Source: Isoetes taiwanensis
Lineage: Eukaryota > Streptophyta > Lycopodiopsida > Isoetales > Isoetaceae
Assembly (NCBI GenBank): GCA_021234155.1
Contig: JAJEKV010000073.1
Span: forward strand, 4,560,001-4,624,000
Reading direction: 5' to 3'
DNA: 64,000 nt
The notes beneath the pieces are model-generated. The model was not told the DNA's origin and searched no databases. It was given only the letters and a program-made list of their open reading frames with translations. The position numbers and the translations under genes were made by a program. Shown piece by piece: positions 22,650 through 35,235 of the stretch; position 1 is the stretch's first letter; every line of letters starts with the position of its first letter.

Positions 22650-23884
22650 ATATCGGTTGCAATGGCAAGTAATCCAGTGAAGGTCCCGTGATGATACGTA
22701 AATTCCACAAGACACAAGTAGCATGGATTATTTTGGTCATTTATCAACATGGATAGGCAATGCCTTTAAAATTTGAATTTTTCCTTAACGATACCAAAAC
22801 CATTTTCTACACAAACTCTACCTCCGCAAATCCTTTTATTAAATCGCCATAGGCTCCCTTTCCATCGGGAATACTTTAATTTAGAAATCTTGAGAGGGAT
22901 ATGTTTGAATCCCCAAAGCAAAGATTTGTGGAATTGTAACACCACCTCGATCAGTCATTTTGATACGACTAATCTTTTACATCATCCGAATAGTAGGCTC
23001 TTGCATTATCGTTTGGTGACCAACCTCTTGTACAACAAACTTTTCTTAAATTGATTTGCATCATGCACGTAAAACCAGTCCTATTCACACAAACATTAAT
23101 AAAAATTCTTTGGTGAGTAAACCACACCTTGCATAAGGCGGGAATGTCTTTTTTGTGCCCGGAATAATAGTCATCACCCTTGTCTTTGCTCCATGGTTTT
23201 CTCAGACAAATATATATGAGATCCATCAACGACTCAAATATATTTGGTATACCGCATTGCATCTTCAAAATCTTTGTTTATGTCCAACAATCTTTGACTG
23301 TTGGTAAAGCAATGAACCTCTTGTAAAGCATAGTCTTGGATGCCAAGACAAGAGTTATTTTTTCGTGTATTTCAAGACGGTAGCTTTACCTACATAAAAT
23401 CTTTGACCTACATGCAAGGGTTTCTCGCCATGAGCTAAAAATAAAAGCACCATGGCCTTCGCTTTCACGGGATCAACAAGCGCCCGACCTTCATTCCGGG
23501 CCCGATTAAGTAAGGCACAATCGGCCGAACTAAATTCTCAAAAATGGACCTCTTCATCCGATAGAACGGTGCCACATATCGTCCTCAAAAGAGGGGAGGC
23601 AATTCCAAGCGTGATTATCAATGTTGTCCCAATCGCGGTTGCGCCTTGGACATACCCAAAATCTTCGGGGAGGCCTCCTTAATCTCGAACAAGCTGCTAG
23701 GAAGAGTGTGGATGCTCGCACACATGTGATGAATATTATCTTCCACCCAGATTCGCTCTAAAATATCCATTGACCCTTCTCGCTCATTCTCCTCATCAAA
23801 TGTAGACGAGAGCTTTGGAAAGCCAAGCCGAAGTTGAATAGCCCTCAAAAGCATGGCAATCATGCCCAAAATGACCGGATCCAT
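22650..23884 (-). pseudogene. PIF/Harbinger transposase, copy B
   Basis: Minus-strand blocks in order are MDPVILGMIAMLLRA (start 23884), DNHAWNCLPSFEDDMW, GEKPLHVGQRFYVGKATV, VVDGSHIYL with the first catalytic Asp, YYSGHKKDIPALCKVWFTHQ with RIFINVCV, and GGRVCVENGFGIVKEKFKF with the final Glu of the DDE triad and the usual 'VE.AFG.LK.RF' context. After that comes IIHATCVLWNLRI, the family's '+.ACC.LHN' block. Several frame changes and stops separate the blocks, so it cannot make a protein as written. It is coded opposite the Myb/SANT frame. Compared with copy A it keeps the C-terminal part. Confidence 0.78.
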
Positions 23885-24236
23885 CAAACAATGCAACCGG
23901 ACCAAGTCTGATTGTAGATTTGAGATTGAACAAAAATGGCTCTTGAACACAAAAAATGGGACAATGTAAATCGGAAAACAATGATATGGGATATTTCGAC
24001 ACTCACCAGAGGCAAAATCTTGCCGTGGGATAATTCGAGCTTGCGTGATGGCGCCAAGGAAGAGAGCGGGAAGAAAATCCTGGGTGGGACTCCTCCCTTT
24101 CCTGGGATCTCCTCCTTGGGCCTGTTAGTGGACTAGAGACATTTGTCTCGGGTCCATCTCTCAAGGCATATCAGATAATTTTTTATCTCTCGTCGTGATA
24201 CCACGAGAGATAAAAAAATTTCGTGGCATGTGGCTA

Positions 24237-24238
<2 letters not shown>

Positions 24239-24326
<88 letters not shown>

Positions 24327-24340
24327 AATGAAATGAAATG
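24239..24340. repeat. (AG)n microsatellite and (GAAAT)n LINE tail
   Basis: About 84 bp of AG is followed by three GAAAT units. On the minus strand this is the 3' tail of the L1-like element to the right: TTTCATTTCATTTCATC then (TC)n. It abuts the candidate Harbinger right end. Confidence 0.9.
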
Positions 24341-24488
24341 TTGTATTTATTACGCGCCCAGAGACCACCAGTGTCTATGAGACGATCAATGTACATATTC
24401 AACGTTATAAAGATATCCTCTAATGCATCTTTCCGACAAGAATGCATTAGACTCTTCCCATCTCTCATCATGTATAGCATTACAATCT

Positions 24489-27400
24489 TTAATACTCATT
24501 AACTGCATTCTCTCTCAGTATCAATATTTCCTTCAAGTATTTCCCAATGTGATGTCCAGGCATATCAAAAGAATTCCAAAGCAAAGAGTTTGAATGGATC
24601 TTTGTACTTATCTCGAATCCACGAAAGTATGACGGGCACCTTACGATGACATGTAATTCATCTTCTACTTCTCCTATATCGCATACTTTGCAAAATCTCA
24701 ATTCATGGGGAATATTACTCCAACGTCCTACTTCAACCCCAAGCTGTGGGAGCTAAGCCGCATCCCGCTTATCATCCGCATGGGCGCCAAAAGACACACC
24801 TTCCTTGAGGTATTTGGCCTCTTGGAGAGTGGGATTTATATCTTGTCTATAGAAATGTTTTTTGTCTCTGCGGGACTCTCCAACTTCTTCTAATGAGGTG
24901 CTCATGCACCCACTCTCTTAGATTGCCCTTATTCTCACGTGTATACCATGAATGTCCATCCCCACTTCCTCATCCATTCCCTAATATCCGAGTACCATCC
25001 CTTGTCTCTTGTTTCTTCTAATGCTAGCCTTGGTAAGCTATCTTCCGGCATATCAAATAGCAACTTAGAGAGATATGTAAGCTGTTCGCAGAGGGCTTCA
25101 GCCTCTAGTGGCATCATGCCACACTCTACAAGCAAAGATATCATATGGAGTTTGAGCTTTAGTACCCAATTCTCGTTCTCAAGAACTTTTCTCGCACTTT
25201 TCAACCTTTTTCCAGGATTCTACGATAATCAGGCCCCCACTTCACACCCATAGAGCAAAACCGTTTGGACCAAATTTCGATATAATGTACGCCGGGCTAA
25301 AGTCCCATATTTCTCGCTTTTTCCACTTTTTATTTGCATGCTATATAGTGCTTTCTTTAGGCCTCCATTTACTCTATGCTCAACAAAGAGTTCCAAATTT
25401 ATGCCCCTTTGTCCACATGTATACCTAGATACTTATATGAGGTGACAATTTCACGGTGTTCTCCATGATAGAGGAATTTAAGATGATCTACTTTATTTGT
25501 CCCAAATACCATCATCTTAGTCTTTGACATATTTACCCTCATACTTTTCGTTCCTCACGTAAATGTGCAAACAAGATCTAAATGCTTCTACATGCCTTCC
25601 ATCGAATGGGAAAGAAGAACAACATCATCCGCATATAAGAGCAATGAGAACCATGCATCTAAACAATGGGGTCCCCCCCCCCATATTAGGACATCCAAGC
25701 CCGCAATTAGTCTATGAATAGGCCAAATAGTGTGGGCGACAATGGGCACCCTTGCTTCACCCAATATTACTTTCTACCACATCTGCAAGATTGCTCAATG
25801 TAGGGGATGATAGTCGTACCAAAACTTTATCATAAAGTATCTTCTTTGCATGTCTAAGCTCAATTGGTACCCCTAGGGCCTCCATCCTCTCCCATAAATT
25901 ACTACGAGATACCGTGTCAAATGCCTTAGCATAATCAACAAAAAAGAGCATAAAGGGGTTTTTCTTACCCTTAACCGAATCAACCATAGCTTCGCAAATA
26001 ACCAAATGATCAACTGTAGATCTTTTTGGTCTAAAGCCTGCCCGTCAGTGGCTCTAACATTATGTTTTTCAGCCCAGTGCTCAATTTACAATTCAGCATA
26101 GCGTTAAAATAATTTGGCATATAAACTACTAACCGTAATCATTCGGTAATTTCGGGATCATTCTCATCTCCAAATTTTATGCAAGGGATAACTCGTTCAA
26201 CCGCCAAGTGCGAGGAAACCCCTTTCGCAAAAAACATTGTTAAATAATGACAACAATGCAACATGTATTGAGTTACCCGCCCATTTGAACATTTCAGCTA
26301 CCAGCCCAATTGAATCGGCCCCGCTTTCCCGCTGGCAAGATGACTTAACCCTTCTTCTAAGTTTTCCAAAATCAAAGCACTAGCCTACATCCCGTAAGTC
26401 AATATTACCGACATTGGCCTCCAGGCATGTGATACAACTTACGACTTGGCTTAATAAAGCCATGGTTTCCGTGTGGGCCTCTGCTTCATCTTAGGCTTAA
26501 GCTCATTCCAGAATTTTTGGGATCTCGCTATAGTGTCACGGATCAGCCCTCATTGCGTCTCGATATACATACTTTATCTTTTTTTTATTTCGCGGAGTGC
26601 AAAATATTCTTTCTTTAATCTCGCCTATCTTCCCCTTGCTCGCTTAAATGCCTCTTTTTGCTCTACAAGACGATCAAACCAACTATTGCATGGCAACCCC
26701 TTCATCTTTCAAGGCGTGAGACAAAACAATCGGTGGCAACATCTAGAACTAACTCTGCAATCTTGTCACTTAATTTATCAGTGTCGCTGGGCCAATTTGT
26801 TGTGGAGGCTCTTGCCTCACACTTCTTCATATAGCTTTCCACTTTATGATATTTCATACGTATGCGAGGCTTAGAGACACAACGTGCCTGGTGGCATGTG
26901 TAATTCTTGGTGCTTAACACAATCAAGTATCGGTGTATGATCCGAGATCTTTTCCATCTCTTCCCTATAGACATATGTAACACGTTGCTCCGCAGCTGGG
27001 ATGTAGCAAGAACGAGATCAACAACACTTGCATTTCTGCATGTGCACTTATCTGTACCTGGAAACCTCTGTGTGCCATTATAAACCAATAAATCAAGCCC
27101 GCTGCACATATTAAGCACATGGTTGCCTTGGGGTGTAGGCCATCTTATTCTATCTGCTTGAGTGGTTCTACTCCATCCTTCCCGGGATACTTCCTTATCA
27201 TCAAGCATTTCAACCCATACGGGATCCCCTTCCATGCTAGCGATAGCTGCTTGTTTGGTAGCAATGCGCCCATTGAAATCTCCTAATGCAGCAATGAAAG
27301 CACATCCTGTTCTAAGCTAAAAAATGGGTCATCCCGATCCGTGTGGTCCGAAGTCATAAACCGGTGATTCTCTCACCGAAAGTAACATCCCGCCACAAAG

Positions 27401-27710
27401 ATCTTACCTTTTCGGCCTTGTAACTCCACCCGTGATATGCTGCAATGATCCTCTTTCATTCATTATTTTCACTGGTGTTTCATGCCCGACCTTACATAGC
27501 ATGCAATCCCGCCATGTCCTTTTAGGGCCAAATTTTTTATTGTGCCAAACGAGTGCTGGTGTAAACCCATGTATGTGTCGGTAAACCTTTTTCTTCATTT
27601 TCACAAGTTTCTAAGAAGAACAAAACATCTACATTTGAAAATAGATCATCTACTACATCTATTTTATACTGACTAATAGAATTTATGTTCCAACACATTA
27701 TCCTAGTGGT
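24489..27710 (-). pseudogene. LINE ORF2: endonuclease and reverse transcriptase, broken
   Basis: RIMCWNINSI and DVLFFLETC (27705-27610) match the start of an APE-type endonuclease. GDFNGRI lies near 27280. The frame 26702-27235 has WPTPQGNHVLNMCSGLDLLV and ASVVDLVLATSQL, the family's end region. Frame 25757-26005 has MLFFVDYAKAFDTVSRSNLW, reverse transcriptase motif A. LLYADDVVL at about 25615-25640 is motif C, both Asp present. RFCKVCDIGEVEDELHVIVR with CP is the C-terminal C-x2-C...H-x4-C tail. The enzyme nicks DNA and copies its RNA onto the break. At least six frame changes are needed, so this copy is dead. Confidence 0.8.
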
Positions 27711-27719
27711 CTCAAATAC

Positions 27720-28600
27720 CTATGCATTTTCCGGATTTTCCACCATGACCTTCCCCCGCCGCCAAAGGCGCTTTTTCCCCCGCTTGCCTTGCTTCCTTGA
27801 GGATCTGACCGTTCCTTGTACTCTTTGAAACTGGTTCTTAGTAAGATCATCATTGATCCAGATCTTTTCCCTTGAGCATGGTCTTCTTTTTTCAAAAGAT
27901 ATTAATCTTGTCTTCCTTTGATCTGAATTTGACAATAATGTGACGATCCCTATCAGTTTGCTTGCCAATCCGAAATGCATCTGTAATGCCTGAATCTATC
28001 ACCGCCAGTTCATTTTCACAAAAAGCCTGAACAATGTCTTTGGTCTTTTCTCCGGTTGCGTTCGGTATGCCAATCAAACGGATGTTCAATGCTTTTTCTC
28101 CTTTCTTGCTCTTCTATAAAAGTTGATAATTGCTTTTGGATTCCAGAGATGTCCTTTTCTTCCTGCTCTTCTACATCATCTTCGCAATCACTATCTTCAC
28201 TCAAAACCTCTTGCTTGAAAGCTTCAAATTCTGCTTTAATCCCCTTCTTGAACTGCTCTAATTCCATTATCATATTGTGCTGACATTTCTCCACTGCTTG
28301 CACATGAGCTAACAAGAAAGATTTCAAATCACTTACCATGTTTTGGACAGAGGCCTCCATTGATGTCTTCATAGACAGGGTTGAGAATTCCATGGCTGCC
28401 CTCATCTCGCCAACGGCATCTAACAGATCTTGCTTGGTCACCGTGACCCTCGGTTTTCCTGGAGCTTCCGATTGGTGGAGGAAAACCAGGTTCCCCGCTT
28501 TCTTGATACTTCCGGTTCCCCCCTGTTCGGCTAATTCGAGTCTGATGACGACCCAGCATCCTCGGTTCCCTCTTTTTTGTTTCTACCAGTCCCATCTACA
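27720..28600 (-). pseudogene. LINE ORF1: coiled coil plus RRM-like protein, broken
   Basis: Frame 28016-28441 begins MTKQDLLDAVGEMRAAMEFS and goes through a helical stretch to an acidic segment (SDCEDDVEEQEEKD). One shift later, NIRLIGIPNATGEKTKDIVQ and ITDAFRIG...RHIIVKF (27892-28089) match the RRM-like core of L1 ORF1p (Transposase_22). IWINDDLTKNQFQ near 27860 matches the start of its C-terminal domain. ORF1p is an RNA-binding chaperone of the LINE particle. Presence of an L1-type ORF1 places this element in the L1 clade. Two or three single-base shifts break it. Confidence 0.75.
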
Positions 28601-28819
28601 GTATTTGTCCTACTACCCGCTGTCCGGTACACAGTCCCGGAAAATGCCAATTAGAGACTGTCAAACTGAATCAAAAGTATTGATGTTATACATCGTTGGA
28701 AAGAGCTCGAAATAAGCTTTCCAACGAGCCCAACCACGTTGTAACTGACACAGATGTGAGAGCTATGGCTTTCTACGAAGTTATAGCAGAGAAACCCTAG
28801 CACCCAGCCGTCCGGTCCG

Positions 28820-28980
28820 TCCACGCAGAGAGAGAGAGAGGGAGGGAGGGAGGGAGGGAGGGAGGGAGGGAGGGAGGGAGGGATGGATGGATGGATGGAT
28901 GGATGGATGGATGGATGGATGGTGAGAGGGAGGGAAGGAGCCTTTTGGGGGAGGAGGGAGGGAGGAATGGAAGGAGGGAA
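28820..28980. repeat. (GA)n(GGGA)n(GGAT)n microsatellite
   Basis: A run of GA is followed by about ten GGGA units, then about ten GGAT units, then degenerate GGGA. Pro/Ser-rich frames on the minus strand are products of the repeat. Confidence 0.97.
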
Positions 28981-30738
28981 ATTGAATCGAATTTTTATCA
29001 TCTGCAGAGAAAAGTAGAGAGAGAGGGCTAAATCAACTTATCTTCAGAGTCTGTCAATGTACATTGCCCTAGCTTACAGTTAGTTACTATAAGTAAAGAG
29101 TTTGGATATGAAGTCTCGAGGCCTTTCCTAAAGTGTTTATTGACTGGGTGGCAAGTTATATGCAATAAGGTGACATGTTATATGCAATAAGATAGATAAG
29201 GCTAGAGTGATTGGGTGGCAAGTTATATGCCATAAGAGTAGGATTCCACTTCCCCTCGCCCCTCTCCCAGACCATGAACATCTAGAGCTTAGGGACCACA
29301 TCGCACATAGAATAGCCCAGAATACTACATTCAATAATCTAGGGGCTGGCCAAGGCATATTCCTTGGCATCTTAGTTGAGTAAAGATCTAGGTGCCCCCC
29401 AGGGAACTATGGATTGTTGCCAATAGAACTGAACTCTAGACATGATTCCAAGGACAGAGGAACAATACTCAGCATCTAATTCTCAAGGCCTGCCTTTGTG
29501 GCATCCTCAACTAGCATGCCAATCACGTCGATGCTTAATTGAACTAGTTCTTGCTTGCACTACTACTCAGCTTGTGGCAACCCCTGGTTGGTCCATGAAG
29601 ATCACATGTGGGCTTGACTTGAGGGCCGAAATAGGTTCAAGGCATCCAAAACTAGAGCATACTAATAAATGCATAGCTATTCATTTAGGCAAGGATTTAA
29701 CTATGAGAGGGATTTTTTTTCCATGATATGCAATGAAAGTCAACATAACTACGATCGACCCTTAAGCTAGTAACATGCCAAATGGGGGAGATCAACTAAT
29801 CTTGGAGCATCTATAGGTAAGAGTTTGGTTGCTGAGAATTGTGGGGATTGACAAGGTGGACCCAAGGTGTTGGAACTGATGCAAGTTTGAGGTAGGAGGG
29901 GGGAAAAAGAGTAGAGTGCACAACAAGGGGTTTAAATGGGAGAGGTCAAGTTTTAGTTAAGGTACGTATAAAACTATAAGATCATAAAGGTGTATAAGGG
30001 GTAACTACATATATGTAAACATTATAATCTTTAATAACCAGAAAGATTATACATTCCGATATCACCCCCACATGGATAGAAACTGGATGTTACTAACGTG
30101 GAGGGTGTCTACAAAGCCATGCAAGTGACTCAGTTGTACGTGCAACATGGGGAGTGTTACACTCTCCCACCCCTTAAAGAAGACAAGCGTCATCCCCAGT
30201 GTCATTAACATTAATCTAACAAGATTAACTAGATATTTTAAATATGAAAATAATAATTTATCATTAAGAAAATTTATCCAAGATATCGCAAGGTCACAAA
30301 GTTTACACCATTAGAGTTTATATGCATATTATCTAGATTGCACACTTTTTTGATTAGGAATTTGGAAAGAGGAATAGTCCCTCTTGAAGTCTCTTTCCTT
30401 TTCCTAAGTGGCTTCCTCTTCATTTGCAATCTTCCACTTGATCAAGTAACCAGCTTCCCCAATTTAGTAGAATGATTTACTAATATCTATTGTTTAAATT
30501 TGGTTTTTCCGGCACCCCAAAAACTTTTTAAATTTTTTCTTTAGATTACTTTGGTTGCTGGAATTTTTTTCCAGATGAACCAAAAATGAGATAGAACGAA
30601 AAAAAAATAAATATTGGACTAAAAATTAGGGGTCCGAGGGCTTCGGATTGCCCTTCTTCACGTGTGAGGAGACGGCTAGATCTTCTTCATCTGTCGGGAG
30701 ATCGATAGGGATGGTGGCAGGCTGGAGCTACATGCAAA
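28981..30738. other. Non-coding, no recognised element
   Basis: 29151-29236 holds three imperfect copies of GGCAAGTTATATGC(A/C)ATAAG. 30148-30172 contains a GGGAGTGT/ACACTCTCCC palindrome. No gene is visible. Confidence 0.4.
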
Positions 30739-30780
30739 TTGGGCACATGCAAATTATGGAGCTATAAAAACATTGAAATG

Positions 30781-31172
30781 GCTGGTCGTGGTAGTTCTGG
30801 TGTTGGTAGTCTCGGTGCTGAGAGTTCTTTGCCAGGTAAAGAAATGGTTGGTAGCCTTGCTATTGCATGCTCTTTGCGAATTGATGAAAGTCCTGTTAGC
30901 TCTTTGCCCTATTGTGGGGGCTCTTATCGATCCCCAATTTTTAGCGGCATGAGCACAACATGAAAATATGAGCTACGATTTCAGCATGGAAGACTTCTTT
31001 GTTTTGTTGCATGTGTTCTTTGATTGTTCTGTGTCAATTTCAGTTTCTGTTTGATAGCTCTTCCAAAATCGGCTTGGAGGATGCATTCAATAAGAGTTTG
31101 TGGTTGGATCGTGCTGAATCTTTGATGTGTTTGGAATGGCAAAGATATTGCAGGCATAAGTCATAAGATGAG
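30781..31172 (+). pseudogene. Possible gene fragment of two exons
   Basis: ATG at 30781 opens MAGRGSSGVGSLGAESSLPG...SGMSTT, ending at 30963. After a stretch ending in TTTCAG, a second open piece (about 31043-31150) reads FLFDSSSKIGLEDAFNKSLW and RAESLMCLEWQRYCRHKS. It looks coding but meets a stop before the GTAATG donor at 31172. I do not recognise either part, and linking them is inference. It could be a decayed host gene. Confidence 0.3.
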
Positions 31173-34169
31173 GTAATGTAGACTTTTAGTTATAAGATTC
31201 GTTTCTTAATTCTCGATTTTTGGACTACAGCATGGTATCAGGTCATCCCAATTTTTCAAAAATCGTGGATCTGGATTTTTTAGCTCCACCGCATGGATGC
31301 CACATGATAAATTTGCCGAGGTTAAAACATAGTTTTCCTGAAGTGGACTGCCTTAGTTTTTATTGGCAAGAGCTCAAGTTTTCTCCCATTCTTCTGTTTT
31401 GGAAGCATGTATCTTCATTTGTATGGTGTTCCTTAATTTTTGTCTGCATCCCTAACTTTAGCATCTCTGTTATCCCTGCAGTTTAGAGAATCACATTTAT
31501 TGGTTTTATCTTTTATAGAATGGATTTAGTCGTGGCTGCAGAGTCCTAGGCGATGGTATTTCTTGGATTAAATTTCTTGACTGATTGCATCCCCACAGAA
31601 TTGTGTAACTATCGAGCTTTGATAACCATCACTCATACTTACCATGCATAATATAATTGCCAATGAATAGGGATCGCTGAATAGACTCAGGGTTTAGCTG
31701 TATCAAATGCATAATTGATTTATTGCTTCAAGAATTGGCACTTCATTCTTTATTATTGGGTTTGAAGGCACTGCAGAGTTGGCATTCAAGTAGATTTGTT
31801 CAACTACATCAATACGTTTTCATGGCTATCATTCTTGCATAACAAGGTAAGCATTTCATTGTATGCAACTTCTATTTTTACCCATTAATATCATTGATCG
31901 AAGAGTCAAGACCATGGAATTGCGGTACTTAGAGGTGCATTCTGAGCTATGTTTTAGAATTGCAGTGAGCTGAAGTTCACTGTATCTGCTGTGTAGGTAC
32001 TTTGTTCAGCATCTTTACTTGCCAATATGCATCCACTTTGGCTACATTTGCCATTCTCAAGGTTTGCCTTTTGTAGGTGTTGCATTATGAACACTTCATA
32101 TCCGTTTTAAACTCAGAGCAGGGATATAAATTGTATTGTGTTCATGAGGAAAACATATTGCATTGGACATTCAAAGATTTCAGTGCAGAGCACCAAACTT
32201 TGTCTGTCAGCAACTTCTTTTCCAAGATAACAACCAATGATTAGGTAAATAATTCCTTAATGTCATAGGTAATTCCCTTCTAATGTCATTCTTTTATTTA
32301 TTAAAAAGAGGATGAGAAGTTGACAAACTAATAGCTATGTAGCAAGGATGATATCCAAAGTGGTTACTAGAATGTGGTAATGTATGGGACTGGCAATGTG
32401 GTGATCTGTTGTATAGGACTGGAGATGTAGGTCACTCTTTTGATATGTATTTTTTCTCAATTTCGTCATGTATTTTTGATACATGGTTGTAATTCCAAAA
32501 AATGATGTGTATAGTAACAAACACGTAGAAGAATACCTTATACACATGATACTTCTAAATTCATGAACATGTAGTGGCAAATGCAAAAGTGGCTACCAGA
32601 ATCTAGAATCTGCTTCCTCTGTTGTATGGGATGGGAGATGTAATTCAGAAAGATTACTCTTTTGGTACGTAATTGTTTCTTAAATTTGTGAAGTATTTAG
32701 TAACACATTGTTATAATTCCAGAATTTGACACTAGAAGATGATATGCATAATTTTAAATGTGCAGAAGAACATTTTATACACAGACTATTTGCTCCAGAA
32801 TGGTTCAGGTAAGGCCACTGCTTTAGAGCGCCCTTTTGTTTATAAGTTTTATAGCAGAGTTTTCTGGCTCCCTTGAAGACAGTGGCTCCCTGCTGTGTCT
32901 TTATTTTTAAATCTTCTATTGTGTGGCTCTCAAAATGCTCTGCTTGGGTTGCTATATGGGAAGGCATGGTTGTTGTGTATGATACCTGCTTCCCAAAACA
33001 TAGAAGCTTCTGCAATAGGATAACTTTTCCTTGCAAGTGAGGCTTATAATATGGAGCATATAGTGTAGGTCTTCGAATCCCAAGTGGAATATACAATATG
33101 TTTCATTTTATGATTGATTAGCCTCTTTAGCCCCTATTTTGTCTTGCAGTTACTATGGTTAGATTCTTAGAACAGAGTTAGTCTCCATGGCTAGAGTTTC
33201 TTAAGTCAGGCTACTACAATATTTGACATTGAGCCAGCTGAAGTTCTCAAGGTATTGATGATGGGCATAATTGGTTCCTAGCACTTTGATATTGTGCACA
33301 AATATATCAACATTCCTTGTAAATACCTGTTTACTTTAAAGTAGGACATGTATGTGGCAGACACATGGATTCTACAAAGCTAATTTTGTTGACATTTCCA
33401 TGGACAGTTTTCTTAGCCAACCAGATATTCATTTTTGACATGCCTTATGGATTGTTTTGGGGCAGCTCCATATCTCCATGTCAGTTAACCATAGCACCAA
33501 ACGAATGCTTTGGCATCTTTGCAACTTACGAATGGTGGGAAGGGAAGAACACGTGCTCTGTATATTATGAAATATAAGGGCCAGGACCCAATCATGTTTC
33601 AACATTTGATGAGCTTCTAGGAATAGATCTCTTGCTTTATAGGTATATGAATTCGTTCAACTCAGAAAGTGCTTCATCAAGCAGAAAAGTAACGGAATTC
33701 AGTATTTATAGAGCAGCAATATTAACCATGTTCTCCAAGGCTTGGATTATTTTCAAGGACTTTGAAGACCAACATTCCAGGGAGTCTAAAACCCTGCCAG
33801 CTGGCTTGATTAACTATTTTGATAGTGTTGAAGTCAGCTGACCCATCATGCACACATGCTTCTATTCATGAATGAGATTGGCAAATTTTCTTCTTAAACA
33901 TAAAATTGAACAGAAAAGGGTGAAAATATGTGTGAATGACAGAGTGTCTCCACATTAGCTAAACCATCATTGATGGCAAACAAGCTCCTTCCAGCTGGCA
34001 GCAAACGCTGATTAGCAACAATTTCTTCCTTGACTATGTCATTTAGCTGCAAAAAGAATGAACAACAGATTTCCCGTCTCAGACACATGGCCACCACATG
34101 CAAGCAATTAAACCGCTTTAATAGAACACAAATGCATCTAGAAGTATCAGCTGAATTGGGGGAAAGAGG
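31173..34169. other. Non-coding, intron-like sequence
   Basis: Many acceptor- and donor-like strings, T-rich tracts and short frames (31220-31486, 33365-33577, 33632-33841) without known domains. 32330-32700 has two loosely related segments (AAAGTGG(T/C)TAC(T/C)AGAAT near 32355 and 32587). It may be introns of an unrecognised plus-strand gene. Confidence 0.35.
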
Positions 34170-34785
34170 GAAAACAAGTTGGCATAAAGATATCCATAGA
34201 TGGCTGTCACGTTTGCACCTTACCATGGCTGATTTTGGGAAGGCATTTAAAGAGAAGGCATTTGAGCGGTATGTTCAGTTTTGCATGAAAAAGAAAGTTG
34301 AATATTATTTGGCAGATTTTAATCCTGAAGCAAAACATGGCATACAATTATACCTTCGACATAAGGATATGCACCCAGGGATGATACGGGGGATTGCTCG
34401 GATGCGCATGAGCTCACATCATCTCATGATTGAAAGAGGGAGGTGGTTTGGTCTTCCTAGGGAAGCAAGGGTATGTGGATGCGGGCAAGACATAGAAACG
34501 GAATTGCATGCTATATTTCACTGCCCCTGGTTTGAGGCACTTCGGGCAAGGTATTCTCAGGTAAACTGGAGTACTGAGACTTTGGTGACTCTTTTCCAAA
34601 AATTTTCCACAATATGTCAAGTGGCAAAATTTATCAGAGAACTTCTTGCGAGCGTGGAGCTTAATGAAGTACATTAGATGATTTCAAAAGAAGCAATGAT
34701 GTAATACAGTAAAGTTTGTCCCATGACCTATGGGTCTTTGTTGGACGTAAATAATAAATTATTATTATTATTATTATATTATACA
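34170..34785 (+). mobile_element. 5'-truncated LINE with (TTA)n tail
   Basis: An open frame to 34677 encodes a LINE ORF2 C-terminus: FNPEAKHGIQLYLRHKDMHP, IARMRMSSHHLMIERGRW and VCGCGQDIETELHAIFHCPW, with the C-x-C ... H-x4-C tail. The 3' UTR reads GTCCCATGACCTATGGGTCT then TTGGACGTAAATAATAA and a (TTA)n tail, matching the other LINE ends. The frame opens at 34030, but the first 45 or so codons do not look like LINE, so the junction is near 34170. It is a typical dead-on-arrival insertion. Confidence 0.8.
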
Positions 34786-34786
34786 C

Positions 34787-35075
34787 TATAAGTGGGGCTT
34801 TAACTCAAGTGAATGTAATAGGAGTTGAAATATTGAAGCATGCTGAACACTTTCGTTTGCAATTATTATTATGTTAGTACCTCTACTACATAAAAAAATA
34901 CAAGCTCAATAGTTCCCAGTCTCAGGCCATGGCCAGACAACTAAAAGATCATAAATGCACCTATAAGCATATTACATACTATAAGTGAAGCTTTAGCTTA
35001 AATGGATGTGATAGGGGTCAAATAATGGAACATGCCCACAGCTTTCATTTGCAATCATTACATTAGTACCTTCAT
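34787..35075 (+). repeat. Diverged tandem duplication, period about 186 bp
   Basis: ACACTATAAGTGGGGCTTTA at 34787 and its counterpart ACTATAAGTGAAGCTTTAGC at 34975 begin two copies that share the order of all words through to TTAGTACCT. They differ at roughly one base in six. Confidence 0.75.
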
Positions 35076-35235
35076 ACACGACAAAGAAGACACCAAGTTA
35101 GGAAAATTTTGATTTATCCCTTGCATCAGTCGTAATGGTTCTGCTGCTTGAATGATTCTTTGAGCTGTCTGGTAACCAGGATCTGCCAAATCAAAGATCG
35201 CAGTAGCATTATAATTGCCCCGAGACTACAATTTT

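Larger units (their letters stand above)
19148..24234. mobile_element. PIF/Harbinger element, copy B
   Basis: GCCACATG at 19148-19155 and its inverse CATGTGGC at 24227-24234 bracket a Myb/SANT-like open frame on the plus strand and a Harbinger DDE transposase on the minus strand. That two-gene layout (DNA-binding ORF1 plus transposase) is characteristic of PIF/Harbinger elements. The termini are short and a 3-bp target duplication is not convincing, as both ends touch GA/CT microsatellites. The ends are therefore provisional; the gene content is firmer. Confidence 0.6.
24323..28620 (-). mobile_element. L1-like LINE retrotransposon, near full length
   Basis: The minus strand holds, in order, an ORF1-like protein (28600-27720), an apurinic endonuclease domain (from about 27705), a reverse transcriptase with its YADD box (25624-25635), a C-terminal zinc-like tail (24489-24701), and a 3' end GTAATAAATACAACA with a (TTTCA)n(TC)n tail. 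At about 4.3 kb the length is short for a complete L1, and many stops and shifts break it. The right (5') boundary is not marked by any motif. The tail type matches the other LINE ends in the window. Confidence 0.8.

Noticed and set aside
23452-23682. 76-codon plus-strand frame
   Set aside because: It is the shadow of Harbinger transposase copy B on the minus strand.
28801-28840. CCGTCCACGCAGAGAG as a further LINE 3' tail
   Set aside because: The microsatellite lies on the wrong side of CGTCCAC for either orientation of the LINE signature.
28651-29001. Pro/Ser/His-rich frame on the minus strand
   Set aside because: It is a translation of (GGGA)n(GGAT)n repeats.
31230-31250. TGGTATCAGG, like the initiator-Met primer binding site of LTR retrotransposons
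   Set aside because: The match stops after ten bases, and no LTR, gag or pol lies nearby.
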